A stretch of DNA of 64,000 nt from an uncultured Clostridia bacterium (GTDB taxonomy: Bacteria; Bacillota; Clostridia; UBA1381). Shown here piece after piece: positions 31,746-40,711 of the stretch. A model generated the notes under the pieces. It searched no databases. It saw only the letters and a list, made by a program, of their open reading frames with translations, and was not told the DNA's origin. A program made the translations under genes and the position numbers. Where the stretch lies: contig CAKSFT010000006.1 of assembly GCA_934454145.1 (NCBI GenBank), forward strand, positions 124,001 through 188,000, read 5' to 3'. Numbering within the stretch: position 1 is the stretch's first letter; every line of letters starts with the position of its first letter.

Positions 31746-32720
31746 TCAATTGTGGAAAAAAAATTTCTGTTCTGTGCAAATCGGATAACAAATCAAGTCC
31801 CCCGAATCCAAATCCTCTTTGTGCATATCAACGGCGCAAATCTGCCTGTTGTCATAGGTCGTATAATAATAAATCCCCCTGTCCGCATTCATACAGCTTG
31901 AATAAATCGTAATCTCATACTTTTCATCTCCTACCATGCAGCAGCCGCGCGGCTGTGCAACAGAATCAAGAATATGAAAGACCTGACTTATGCTTGCCTC
32001 CTCCCCTTTTGGCGAAACGGAGTTTTTCTGTACAAAAGCGGCACGCACAAATCTCGACCGTGATGACAAATCCCCCGGCAAGCCGATGGCTCCCATGCCG
32101 CGGCTATAGACTTTTAACGGGATTTTTTGTGAAAATTCATTTGTCGGCTCTTTCGGCGAAAGTTTCATATAGTCATTAAGGGAAAACAACTGAGCCGGGA
32201 AGGACGGATTGTTGGTGAGAACCCCGGCGCTGTTTTCATATATATTTGTCCCTTGTTCTGTTATTTCCAGGACAATACATTCATTTTTATCGGCAATCAG
32301 CCAGTGCAGCTGTGCCGAAGGTATTTCTTTCCGAAACGGCAGGTCAATCATATTCATCTTTGCAATCAATCTTTTTGCCGCGGCGACATCGGCACATTTC
32401 CCCAAAAGCCACGGCACAAACTCAAACTGCGCCACATTCACCTTTTTGTCGTTTTCGTGCCCAAGCACTGCATTCCCCACAAAATTCAAACCCGCAACGC
32501 ACAGCCCATGTTCATTCACCGCGTCATAATAAAGCGGATACCCATCGCTCACATGCGCCATTCCGATGATTGCAAAATGTGTGTCCAAATCTTCTGTTTT
32601 CCGCATGCGAAAGCGGTATTTCCGCGGTGAAACAACCACATTTTCGCCATAAGAAAACTCATAGTCCAGGTTTCTCCCAAAATAAAAATCCTCCGCAAGA
32701 TATGTTACAGCAGTGCACAT
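31746..32720 (-). CDS. Choloylglycine hydrolase family protein (bile salt hydrolase type)
   Basis: A 324-residue Ntn hydrolase of the choloylglycine/penicillin-V acylase family, normal length. The expected active residues are present: Cys2 (nucleophile after Met removal), Arg16 and Asp19 (GRNLD), Asn79 (AGLNF), Asn170/171 (LTNNP) and Arg223 (SSRSRF). Such enzymes remove glycine or taurine from conjugated bile salts, or acyl groups from penicillin V or signalling lactones. The full catalytic set makes bile salt hydrolase likely in a gut organism; substrate is inference. No signal peptide; the start follows GGAGGAA. It is monocistronic between two pseudogene clusters. Confidence 0.9.
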   Translation of the reverse strand: MCTAVTYLAEDFYFGRNLDYEFSYGENVVVSPRKYRFRMRKTEDLDTHFAIIGMAHVSDGYPLYYDAVNEHGLCVAGLNFVGNAVLGHENDKKVNVAQFEFVPWLLGKCADVAAAKRLIAKMNMIDLPFRKEIPSAQLHWLIADKNECIVLEITEQGTNIYENSAGVLTNNPSFPAQLFSLNDYMKLSPKEPTNEFSQKIPLKVYSRGMGAIGLPGDLSSRSRFVRAAFVQKNSVSPKGEEASISQVFHILDSVAQPRGCCMVGDEKYEITIYSSCMNADRGIYYYTTYDNRQICAVDMHKEDLDSGDLICYPICTEQKFFFHN

Positions 32721-32761
32721 AACAATTCCTCCATTGTATTATAATTTATATTTCCGAATAC

Positions 32762-33228
32762 TTACATATTATTTTCCGTAACTATTGTTTTAATTCCGGT
32801 TTCTTTATTATACTCTATGCTGTATTTTTTCCCACAGATATATAAATGAGAAAGCTTGAAATAATCCCAATCATCGGGAACTATCAATGGAACATCAAGC
32901 TTGCCGTCTTTTATGTTTACTCCTCAGATGCCCAAAATAACCAAATCGCAAAATGTTGAATGGTTATAGCCCTTGCCTCTGCCCATGGGCTCGTCTTTTT
33001 GTTCAATCAAAATATTTCGTGACGTCCATTCCTGCCTCAATGGGTGCAAAACTTCATCTATCCACATGACTCTTTTGCCTTTTTCATTTATCATATAGTG
33101 GCTTTTTGCATATTTCTTCATGTGATATGCAAATGCTCCGCGATATTTGTCTTTACCATAATTCAACACAACATTTATCAGCGATTTGAGCGTCTGCGAC
33201 GTTGCAAAAGGCCAGCCATATAGCTTGC
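32762..33228 (-). pseudogene. Glycosidase remnant, (alpha/alpha)6-barrel C-terminus
   Basis: The fragment begins near GWPFATSQTLKSLINVVLNY (about 33225) and reads on through KRVMWIDEVLHPLRQEW and GRGKGYNHSTFCDLVILGI; then an in-frame TGA at about 32925 interrupts the frame, which continues with NIKDGKLDVPLIVPDDWDYF to a stop at 32762. The pattern WPFATSQTL plus YNHSTFCDLII is that of the C-terminal part of alpha/alpha-barrel glycosidases of the GH63/MGH1-like kind. The N-terminal two thirds are missing. Confidence 0.65.
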
Positions 33229-33655
33229 CCTATGATTTCTATTGAAAAGCTCTCCTTGATTTTATTCAGTTCCGCCAGTTTGTTTTTCGCATAGGTATTC
33301 GCATCTCCGTCTTTTTCGTCAATCTTGAATATATCCTGCAAAACACCGTATTTATATATGCTGTCGGCATCCTTTGCCACAGCCTTGACGGTATACATCT
33401 TATCAGTTTCGGTTATTACTTTCACGCTGTTTTTCATATCCTCGATTGAAAGAGTATGCGACATATTGCCTTTAAGCGTAGGGGAATAAATCAGATGCGT
33501 ATTTGGTGTAATTCTAAACTCCGGATACGTATATATCGCATCGTATTTATAGATCCGTATCCCGTTCGGAGTCATATCAAAATTATAACCACCGCTGCAT
33601 TTATCAAGTATGTCGGAAAGAATATCGGATATGGTTTTGTCTATGTAAAGAAATC
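33229..33655 (-). pseudogene. Phage XkdQ/YqbQ-like baseplate protein fragment
   Basis: The minus strand reads ISDILSDILDKCSGGYNFDM, LSIEDMKNSVKVITE, and YGVLQDIFKIDEKDGDANTY with AKNKLAELNKIKESFSIEII. This is the middle of XkdQ-type hub proteins of phage tails and PBSX-like particles. It has no start and runs directly into the glycosidase remnant, so it is the trace of an old prophage. No other phage gene is seen. Confidence 0.65.
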
Positions 33656-33838
33656 AATGTATACGGAAACCGCAACAAAAAATATTGTTCACATGAATGC
33701 TACATCATGATTCAAAACCATATCCGAATCAAGAGGTATAAAATCCCGGGATGATGATATTGAGCGTTCAAAATTAAATTGTAATATTGCATTTACGTCA
33801 AGATGCGTTTCCGAGTTAGTGTAATATTAAAATGGGAA
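33656..33838. other. Intergenic stretch, nothing recognised
   Basis: About 180 bases between the phage fragment and the GH28-like gene. There is no open frame or clear hairpin; it marks the border between the decayed region and the glycan island. Confidence 0.5.
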
Positions 33839-35221
33839 TTAAATAGTCTCACATTCATATTTTTCATCCACATTAGTCCTTATAGCACCGCTAAAATTAT
33901 TACAGTGTAAATTTTCACAAACGATTTCCCCTTTTTTTGACCACGATTTTATTAAAGTATTTCCAAAAAACCCATCAATATTGACATTTTCCAAAAGAAT
34001 TTCGGCAAAATTATCAGCCTTTATAAACTCTTCCTCAATCACAGACTCATTATCGTTCTGTGCAGTTGCTCTGTCAACAGCAAATTCAATATCCGAATCT
34101 GTTATTTTAAATTTCACCGGTACGTCATTACTTCCACACATCGTAATCGGAAGATGGATATTTTTTGCCGTAATATTTTTAATCGTGATGTCTGTTGTCG
34201 GCTTATTGTTCTGGAAAACGTCATGGTCAAAATTATAATTAATAAAATATTTGACATTGTCAATATTGCAATCTTTAATCACAATATTTCCTGGTTCATC
34301 CTCGATTTCGTGTGACAAACACGCAAAGTAAGTGAATGCAGAGAGCGTATTAAATCTGTGATTCAACCGTCTCTCACTTCTCTTGCCCTCGCGTTTTTCA
34401 CCATCGCTAAGACTCAAGCGGTGCAAAAATTTTCCGGGGCCGAAAATACAGCAACGCTCAATCAATACATTTGTTCCGCCGAATCTGAATCCGTTGCACG
34501 CGGTATTCACTATACAGTCTCTCACAACAACATTCAGATTTGCAAAGCCTGCAACTGCATCATCACCGGTATAAAATTCACATTTACAAATCCTTATATT
34601 TTTACAATTACGAAAATGACAGCCATCGTGTCCTGCCTCAACAATTACATTATCCATCTTTATATTATCGCAGTCAAAAAGAGCGTGTGCCCAGTTTGCA
34701 CTGTTTTGTATTTTATATCCCGAAAGCTTAATATTCTTGCATCGGTGAAAGTTAATTGCGTGAGGACCTCTGTAGTTTTCTTCTCCTTTTTCATCGAAAC
34801 AGTCTTTTCCGTCTATATATGAACCTTTTTCACCGGTTATTGCTATATTTTCGGCATCTATAGCTCTTATCAGTGCATTATTCCATTTACCGGCACATTT
34901 TGTCATAAAGTTATATGATGATCTTTCTTCGCATGGACGCCATACATCATTTGTTTTATCTTCTTCCTTAACAGGCTCTAATTTGTCATTAAGAAACCCT
35001 AAGTAATCATCGGGATTTCTACTGCCTATCAAGTGTGCATTTTTTTCCAAATGCAATCTGACACCGCTCCTTATACGCAGTCCGCCGGTCACATAGTCAC
35101 CCATCGGCACAACAACCGTTCCGCCGCCGTTTTCAAAACAATCATCAATCGCCTTTTGTATTGCTGAAGTGGAAATACTGCCGTCTGTTTTTGCACCATA
35201 TCTGTTAATTTTATAAATCAT
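33839..35221 (-). CDS. GH28-like right-handed beta-helix enzyme (polygalacturonase superfamily)
   Basis: A 460-residue pectin-lyase-fold protein beginning with the usual YGAKTDGSISTSAIQKAIDD signature, followed by GGGTVVVPMGDYVTGGLRIR. The core has HDGCHF and CEFYTGDDAVAGF, which resemble the NxDG and (T/Q)GDD catalytic blocks of GH28, but the GHG block is not evident, so the substrate and even catalysis are uncertain. There is no signal peptide, so it would act on imported oligosaccharides in the cytoplasm. It is the last gene of the island, 215 bases after the MBL hydrolase gene. Confidence 0.8.
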   Translation of the reverse strand: MIYKINRYGAKTDGSISTSAIQKAIDDCFENGGGTVVVPMGDYVTGGLRIRSGVRLHLEKNAHLIGSRNPDDYLGFLNDKLEPVKEEDKTNDVWRPCEERSSYNFMTKCAGKWNNALIRAIDAENIAITGEKGSYIDGKDCFDEKGEENYRGPHAINFHRCKNIKLSGYKIQNSANWAHALFDCDNIKMDNVIVEAGHDGCHFRNCKNIRICKCEFYTGDDAVAGFANLNVVVRDCIVNTACNGFRFGGTNVLIERCCIFGPGKFLHRLSLSDGEKREGKRSERRLNHRFNTLSAFTYFACLSHEIEDEPGNIVIKDCNIDNVKYFINYNFDHDVFQNNKPTTDITIKNITAKNIHLPITMCGSNDVPVKFKITDSDIEFAVDRATAQNDNESVIEEEFIKADNFAEILLENVNIDGFFGNTLIKSWSKKGEIVCENLHCNNFSGAIRTNVDEKYECETI

Positions 35222-35436
35222 ATAATTTACCTCGTATAATAAATGTAGTAGTTTTTAGAGTTCCTCTCCAAGAACTATGGTGTAATTATTTAGATGCTGT
35301 AGTCCCCTAAAAGCATGTTTTGCTCCCTATATCAACCAAATAACCGTTAATATCATATATCTAAAAAACATTTCCGCCGGACTGTCGCCAAGGCATCAAA
35401 CTCTTGAACCTTCCTTAAATTTCATACAATTCACTC
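35222..35436 (-). other. Spacer with a broken gene start
   Basis: An ATG after a GGAGTG site (about 35415) opens MKFKEGSRV and then stops. The rest of this 215-base spacer has no frame or strong hairpin. It may be a gene remnant in the operon. Confidence 0.3.
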
Positions 35437-36216
35437 CTACAACACGTTTTTCAGATTTTCTATGCACCATTCGTTATACGGTTGCCACTCGCCGGAGTTT
35501 ATAAATGCTTCCTTTTCGCCCTTTTCGAGCCGTGCAGCCTTGCCGAGCGTATCGTTATGCTGCACATGATTTCCGAGGAATATATCAACGTGTTCTTCAT
35601 TAAGTCTTTTCATTGATTTTACAAAATCGTCACGCAGACTATACGGCAGATTGTATTTATCAAGGTAATCGCTTGCAAGTGTATTTATTCCCATTCCTCC
35701 GTGTAGTCCGGCACGGTATTTTCTTTCGCCGTCATATACATCAAAGAAAAATGACATTGCTCCGGCAGAATGTCCCGGTGTTGCAACAGCTTTGATTTCA
35801 GTATTGCCGAGCTTTATTATATCGCCGTCATTTATCAGCACATCCGGTTCAAAGGTTTCATTAAAGCTCATTCCAAGCTCTTTTGCGTAGCTCAAATCAA
35901 GCTCGCCGTTTGCACTTTGCCTGTCCGCCTCACCGAGAAATATTTTCGCACCTGTAAGCTCATTTAATGCTCTTGCACCACCCATATGGTCTATATGTCC
36001 ATGAGTAAGTACAATATATTTAAGATTTTTCGGAGAAAGTCCCAGCTCATACATATTATTTATTACAAGATATAGCGAACTTTGATACCCTGTATCAAAC
36101 ATAATCAGTCCGTCACCTGTATCAACGACATGTACCGAGGCAGGCTCTGTACCGACAAAATACAAATTTCCCCACATTTTAAACGGCTTTACGTATCCGT
36201 CCCAAGGCATCATCAT
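35437..36216 (-). CDS. MBL-fold metallo-hydrolase
   Basis: A 259-residue metallo-beta-lactamase-fold protein with LTHGHIDHMGGARALNEL (metal motif HxHxDH at about 70-75) and a second metal histidine in ATPGHSAGAMSFFFD (about 146). It is of the Zn-hydrolase type; role in this operon could be a lactonase or esterase step on sugar-acid derivatives (inference). The start overlaps the stop of the aldo/keto reductase gene by 4 bases (ATGA), so the two are translationally coupled. Confidence 0.85.
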   Translation of the reverse strand: MMMPWDGYVKPFKMWGNLYFVGTEPASVHVVDTGDGLIMFDTGYQSSLYLVINNMYELGLSPKNLKYIVLTHGHIDHMGGARALNELTGAKIFLGEADRQSANGELDLSYAKELGMSFNETFEPDVLINDGDIIKLGNTEIKAVATPGHSAGAMSFFFDVYDGERKYRAGLHGGMGINTLASDYLDKYNLPYSLRDDFVKSMKRLNEEHVDIFLGNHVQHNDTLGKAARLEKGEKEAFINSGEWQPYNEWCIENLKNVL

Positions 36217-37220
36217 ACTTCGCTCCTCTCAAGATTAAGCCACTTACCCTCATTTTCGCTGAGTTCAATATCCATTGCGGCAATATTTGCATCAAGCTGC
36301 TCCTTCGTTATAGGACTTGATATAGCATATACATCAAAATCTTGGTTATATATCCATGCAATCGCAATCTGTGCAACTGTCATATTCTTTTCTTTGGCAA
36401 GGATTTCGCAGCGCCGTAGCTTTTCAAAGTTATCCTCACAGAAATAACCTATTCTGCCCGGCTCGTCCAAAAATGCCTTTGCTTTTTCCGGCTCATCGCT
36501 TCTAAACACGCCGGAGAAAAATCCGCGCGCGAGGCTTGAATATGCAAACACCGGTATTTTATTTTCTGCATACCACTTGCGTGCATCGACATTATCTCTG
36601 CCCGATATTGTCACGCAGCCGTTGCCGAAATGAGCATCGCAAAGCCATGGATCGGCAATCTGCTCCGCAAGTCCGAAGTTTGGGCTTGATACGGTAAAAC
36701 CCTGCATATTGTTCTCCATAGTATAGCCGTTCAGTCCCTCAATCCTCTTATGCGTCCAGTTTGAGCCGCCGAACAGTTTGATTTTACCCTCACAGTACAG
36801 TCTGTTAAAAACGTCCGCAACAACAGATACTGCCACCTCCTCATTATCGCGGTGCATCATATATATGTCAATGTAATCTGTCCGCAGTTTTTTTAAAGAG
36901 TCGTGTATGTCAGACAGAATATCAAAATCCGTAACTCTGTGTCGCCATTTGTTCGGGTGTGCACATTTTGTTATGACAACGCATTTTTCACGTATACCGC
37001 GTACTTCCATCCATTCTCCCAGAATTTCCTCGCCGTAGTGTGCAGCACAGTCAAATGTGTTTATTCCCGATGCATACACCTCATCCAAAAGTGCAAACGC
37101 GTCCGCTTTATCCTTTTCGGTTGCATTATCCGAAACCGCTGCAAACAGCTTCGGTGTTGCCGTGCCGAATACTAATTTTGATATTGGTTTATCAAGTCCG
37201 TCTATGTGTGAATATTTCAT
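36213..37220 (-). CDS. Aldo/keto reductase
   Basis: A 335-residue (beta/alpha)8 NAD(P)H-dependent oxidoreductase. The catalytic tetrad is visible: Asp in INTFDCAAHYG with the Tyr four residues on (about 57-62), Lys in VVITKCAHP (about 87) and His in IYMMHRDNEE (about 121). In this operon it might reduce the aldehyde released by the HpcH/HpaI aldolase, such as lactaldehyde or glyceraldehyde (inference). Its ATG shares one base with the stop of the dehydrogenase gene (TAATG). Confidence 0.9.
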   Translation of the reverse strand: MKYSHIDGLDKPISKLVFGTATPKLFAAVSDNATEKDKADAFALLDEVYASGINTFDCAAHYGEEILGEWMEVRGIREKCVVITKCAHPNKWRHRVTDFDILSDIHDSLKKLRTDYIDIYMMHRDNEEVAVSVVADVFNRLYCEGKIKLFGGSNWTHKRIEGLNGYTMENNMQGFTVSSPNFGLAEQIADPWLCDAHFGNGCVTISGRDNVDARKWYAENKIPVFAYSSLARGFFSGVFRSDEPEKAKAFLDEPGRIGYFCEDNFEKLRRCEILAKEKNMTVAQIAIAWIYNQDFDVYAISSPITKEQLDANIAAMDIELSENEGKWLNLERSEV

Positions 37221-38185
37221 TATTTCACCCCGTTTACAATGTTTGTAGGCTTGCCGGCTATATACGCTTTTAGATTATCGAGCGAATAGTCGATAAGCCT
37301 TTGACGACACTCCACTGCCGCCCAACTGATATGTGGCGTGATAAAGCAGTTTTTAGCCGACAAAAGCGGATTATCAATCGAAATAGGCTCATTTCTTACC
37401 GTGTCAAGTCCTGCCGCATACACCTTTCCGCTGTTTAGTGCATCTGCCAGATCCTCTTCAACAACAAGTGCACCACGGCTGTTATTAATGATAATTACGC
37501 CGTCCTTCATTTTTGCAATAGTGTCCTTGTTGATAATATTCTCCGTTTCCGGGAACAGCGGACAATGCAGTGCGATAACATCGGAATTTGCAAGAAGTGT
37601 ATCAAGGTCAGTATAGTGACAATTCTCATTTTCAAGTACCTCATTTACGTAGCTGTCATATGCCAGCACCTTCATACCGAATGCCTGTGCCACGCGCGAT
37701 GTTACCTGCCCGATTCTTCCCAAACCTATTATACCGATTGTTTTGTTCTCAAGTTCAATACTTGAATAATCCCAGAAACACCAGTCGCGGTCGTTGTTGC
37801 GTCTGCCTTTTCGCACCTCACCGTCATCATAGGCAATATGGTTTGTAATTTCCAAAAGCAATGCGATTGCATGCTGGCCGATTGCCTCCGTTCCGTATGA
37901 CGGAACATTTGCAACCGGTATGCCAAGTTCTGCTGCCGCATCAACATCAACAGTGTTATAACCCGTTGCTATTACCGATATAAATTTAAGTTTTTTTGCA
38001 CATGAAAGTGCCTCTTTTGTGACATTTGTTTTGTTCAGAAATACAACATCGGCATCCTTTATGCGTTCTGCCACTTCGTCCTTTGTTGTTCCGGCAAATT
38101 TGCGGACCTCGCCGTATTTGTTAAAATCGCTCCAGTCAATCTCGCCGGGGTTTTCCCTCGGATAGTCCAATATTACAATTTTCAT
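37220..38185 (-). CDS. D-isomer-specific 2-hydroxyacid dehydrogenase
   Basis: A 321-residue NAD(P)-dependent dehydrogenase. Rossmann motif GIIGLGRIGQVTSR (about 145), catalytic Arg in INNSRGALVVEEDL (about 233), Glu in VRNEPISIDNP (about 262) and His in ITPHISWAAVE (about 285) are present. ATG at 38185 is preferred because AGGTAGGTG lies 5 bases upstream, overlapping the stop of the aldolase gene. Relatives reduce hydroxypyruvate, glyoxylate or 2-keto sugar acids. It fits a uronate/aldonate pathway. Confidence 0.9.
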   Translation of the reverse strand: MKIVILDYPRENPGEIDWSDFNKYGEVRKFAGTTKDEVAERIKDADVVFLNKTNVTKEALSCAKKLKFISVIATGYNTVDVDAAAELGIPVANVPSYGTEAIGQHAIALLLEITNHIAYDDGEVRKGRRNNDRDWCFWDYSSIELENKTIGIIGLGRIGQVTSRVAQAFGMKVLAYDSYVNEVLENENCHYTDLDTLLANSDVIALHCPLFPETENIINKDTIAKMKDGVIIINNSRGALVVEEDLADALNSGKVYAAGLDTVRNEPISIDNPLLSAKNCFITPHISWAAVECRQRLIDYSLDNLKAYIAGKPTNIVNGVK

Positions 38186-38194
38186 TTTTTTCAC

Positions 38195-38959
38195 CTACCT
38201 AATACTTTTTAAAACCTTCATTTCTTCGTTATAGCCGCGCATATAGAAGTCCTTATCACTTGATGTCCATAAAACATTGCAACCCATATCACGGTATTTT
38301 TGTGCCAAAACCTCATCATCACAGAAAATTCCGCAGGATTTGCCATAAGAATTGCTGATGTCAAAAATCTTCTGAATTGCACTTATCATTTCGGGACTTT
38401 TTATATCTTTAGGCGTGCCGACCATAATCGAAAGGTCATAAGGTCCAATCATTACTGCACTTATATACTCGCCGTATTCCTCAAGCATTTTCGGCAGCAT
38501 TTCTATTCCCTTAGGTGATTCAATCTGTGGCATCAAAAATCTTGTTTTCTTAAAATCCGCATAAACCTCGCCTTTTCTGAACTGTGCGTGGCCGCCAGAG
38601 CCTTTTCTTCCCTCGGGATAAAAAAGGAGTGCGTCAACTGCAGTTCTGAGCTGTTCAAGACTTTCGGTACGCGGTATCATAACGCCATCAGCACCCATAT
38701 CAATAGCTTTTGCAATCAGATGATATTCTGAGTCCTGTGCACGCACAAATGCAGGAAGTCCCATAAGTCGGCATACCTGCAAAAGCTCAACTGTATTCTG
38801 CGTGTCAAATACACCGTGTTCTGCATCAAAAAGCACATAATCAAGCTCATCGCAATTCATACATTCAAGAATAATCTGATTCTTGAAAATTATCATTGTT
38901 GTGCCGATGATTTTCTCTCTGTTTTTGAATTTTTCTGCCAATCTTTCATATTTGTTCAT
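38195..38959 (-). CDS. HpcH/HpaI family 2-keto-3-deoxy sugar-acid aldolase
   Basis: A 254-residue class II aldolase. Family landmarks: LFDAEHGVFDTQN with the catalytic His (about 49), QIESPKGIEMLPKML with the metal Glu (about 146), and MIGPYDLSIMVG with the metal Asp (about 172). Relatives (GarL, YfaU/RhmA) cleave 2-keto-3-deoxy-glucarate or 2-keto-3-deoxy-L-rhamnonate to pyruvate plus an aldehyde. Given the rhamnose theme of the window, RhmA-like activity is possible but the dehydratase that makes its substrate is absent. The ATG follows GGAGGG. Confidence 0.88.
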   Translation of the reverse strand: MNKYERLAEKFKNREKIIGTTMIIFKNQIILECMNCDELDYVLFDAEHGVFDTQNTVELLQVCRLMGLPAFVRAQDSEYHLIAKAIDMGADGVMIPRTESLEQLRTAVDALLFYPEGRKGSGGHAQFRKGEVYADFKKTRFLMPQIESPKGIEMLPKMLEEYGEYISAVMIGPYDLSIMVGTPKDIKSPEMISAIQKIFDISNSYGKSCGIFCDDEVLAQKYRDMGCNVLWTSSDKDFYMRGYNEEMKVLKSIR

Positions 38960-38962
38960 TTT

Positions 38963-39814
38963 TTAACCCTCCAATTGTATTCTTTTTCCGCCAGGTATTT
39001 TTACCGGCTTATCATTTACACCAATCCATACGTCAATCGCTGTCGGATTGTATACTATATCACATTCCTGCGTGAACCGCAATTGTTTTAACGCATTGAC
39101 ATAATCGGCAACTTCGATATTTGTTGCAAACCAAATGGTATCTATTGTGCTTATGTATTTGCAGAAGCTTTCCATAACGTCCCAGTCGTCGTTATCATCA
39201 AGCTCATAGCTGTGCCCCCACACCTGCATAATCGGCATATTCCGCTGCCAGTCAAAATACTCCGCAAACTCGTTTGCCTTTTCCGTAAGCAATGTACGGC
39301 TTATGACTAATTTTTTTGACCAGCGCTGTGTTCCGCGTGAATAATGGATTGTCGTGTGCCATTCATAAAAGCTTTTCGGCAATGCAAATGTACCCGTCGA
39401 GAGCGTTGTTCTCCCGTAAATCACACCCGCATTTTTCATAATCTCGCTCACATTATCACCGAAACTTCCCATAGGGTAAGACAGTCCGCAGATTTCGCGT
39501 CCGGCTATCCTTTCCAATATACGTTTATTTTCTGTTATTTCATAGTCAATCTGACGTTTCGGCATATATGCAATTGTCGGGTGTGTGTGTGTATGCATGG
39601 ATATTTCGTGTCCGGCATAAAGCTCCTTTATTTCCTCCGACTTAACATATCCGTCAGTATCAAGACGGCTTGAAATTAAATGAAACGTACCCCTTATTCC
39701 GTATTTATTAAACATCTTAATCAAATCATGGTCAAAAACCCTGCCGTCGTCAAAGCTCATTGTTAAAGCTTTTGTTTTACCGTCCGGGTAATAGTTATAT
39801 GTAATACAGTTCAT
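38963..39814 (-). CDS. Polysaccharide deacetylase family protein
   Basis: A 283-residue NodB-fold protein with the metal Asp pair in LTMSFDDGRVFDHDL (about 20) and the HxxxH motif in HEISMHTHTHP (about 70-80), plus GLSYPMGSF and a His in MQVWGHSYELDD late. No signal peptide is present, so it acts in the cytoplasm, perhaps removing acetyl groups from imported pectic oligosaccharides; relatives in pectin operons are common. The start follows AAGGAGG. It is 3 bases upstream of the aldolase. Confidence 0.85.
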   Translation of the reverse strand: MNCITYNYYPDGKTKALTMSFDDGRVFDHDLIKMFNKYGIRGTFHLISSRLDTDGYVKSEEIKELYAGHEISMHTHTHPTIAYMPKRQIDYEITENKRILERIAGREICGLSYPMGSFGDNVSEIMKNAGVIYGRTTLSTGTFALPKSFYEWHTTIHYSRGTQRWSKKLVISRTLLTEKANEFAEYFDWQRNMPIMQVWGHSYELDDNDDWDVMESFCKYISTIDTIWFATNIEVADYVNALKQLRFTQECDIVYNPTAIDVWIGVNDKPVKIPGGKRIQLEG

Positions 39815-39824
39815 ATTATCCTCC

Positions 39825-40697
39825 TTAAATCACAAACAAAGCAAGTGCTGCCATGCAGGCAATTATACTCAAGCCTGTTCTTTTATTCAGTCTTTCACCA
39901 AAGCATATGCGGTCAAACGCTGCCACAGCCACTATCGTACCGCAGGTAACCATCGGGTACAGAATTGTTGCCGGCATATATGACGCACACACAAGCTGCA
40001 GAAAATATCCGCCGCCGCTTGCTATTGCGGAAACAAGCATAACCGCGTACATTTTCGGTGACAGCCTGTGTGTTTTTTCGTTCTTTTTACAAAACGGCAA
40101 AAAAAGTGAGAAACAAACAACCCTTGCAAAGTTTTTCAGTGCCACAAATTCCTGTGCCGAAATTGTTGGATACACTTCTTCAATCTGGTGTACCTTTGAC
40201 ACAACGCTCGTTCCGCCATTCAAGAGGGATACCGCAAGACACAGCAGTAAAAATTTTACCGACTGCCTTTGTTCTTTTCCGCCCGATGTGTTTAGCCAAA
40301 CACCAAGAATGACAAGCAGAAGTGCGGCGATTTTCTGCAGATTTACCGTCTCTCTCCAAAATACAATCCCGTAAATATACGGCACAACCACACCTCCGAG
40401 CATCAAAAACAACGTGTATACCGTTATACTCCCCATCGACATTATTTTAAATCCGATTATGGTATATGAGCCGACAAACAATGTAAACAGTATTGCCATA
40501 ATGAGGGAAAATGCCGTAAACTCAAGCTTAAAGCCGGAGGACACAAAAAATATTATACCGCTGAACAGTCCGACAAAAATGTTGAATATGACACCCTCAC
40601 GCACACCACTGCCCATTTCCTTTTGATATACCTGTGTAACAGCGAAATTTCCTGCCGTTCCGATTGCTGCCAATAAGGTCATTATGTAATATATCAT
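39825..40697 (-). CDS. DMT superfamily (EamA/GRP-like) transporter
   Basis: A 290-residue membrane protein with about ten hydrophobic helices, typical for drug/metabolite-superfamily permeases. It begins IYYIMTLLAAIGTAGNFAVT and has the repeated five-helix halves. In sugar operons such proteins often import or export small sugars or sugar acids. No sugar ABC transporter or PTS is present in this operon, so it is the only uptake candidate here (inference). Confidence 0.8.
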   Translation of the reverse strand: MIYYIMTLLAAIGTAGNFAVTQVYQKEMGSGVREGVIFNIFVGLFSGIIFFVSSGFKLEFTAFSLIMAILFTLFVGSYTIIGFKIMSMGSITVYTLFLMLGGVVVPYIYGIVFWRETVNLQKIAALLLVILGVWLNTSGGKEQRQSVKFLLLCLAVSLLNGGTSVVSKVHQIEEVYPTISAQEFVALKNFARVVCFSLFLPFCKKNEKTHRLSPKMYAVMLVSAIASGGGYFLQLVCASYMPATILYPMVTCGTIVAVAAFDRICFGERLNKRTGLSIIACMAALALFVI

Positions 40698-40711
40698 TTT
40701 CCGCCGACACC

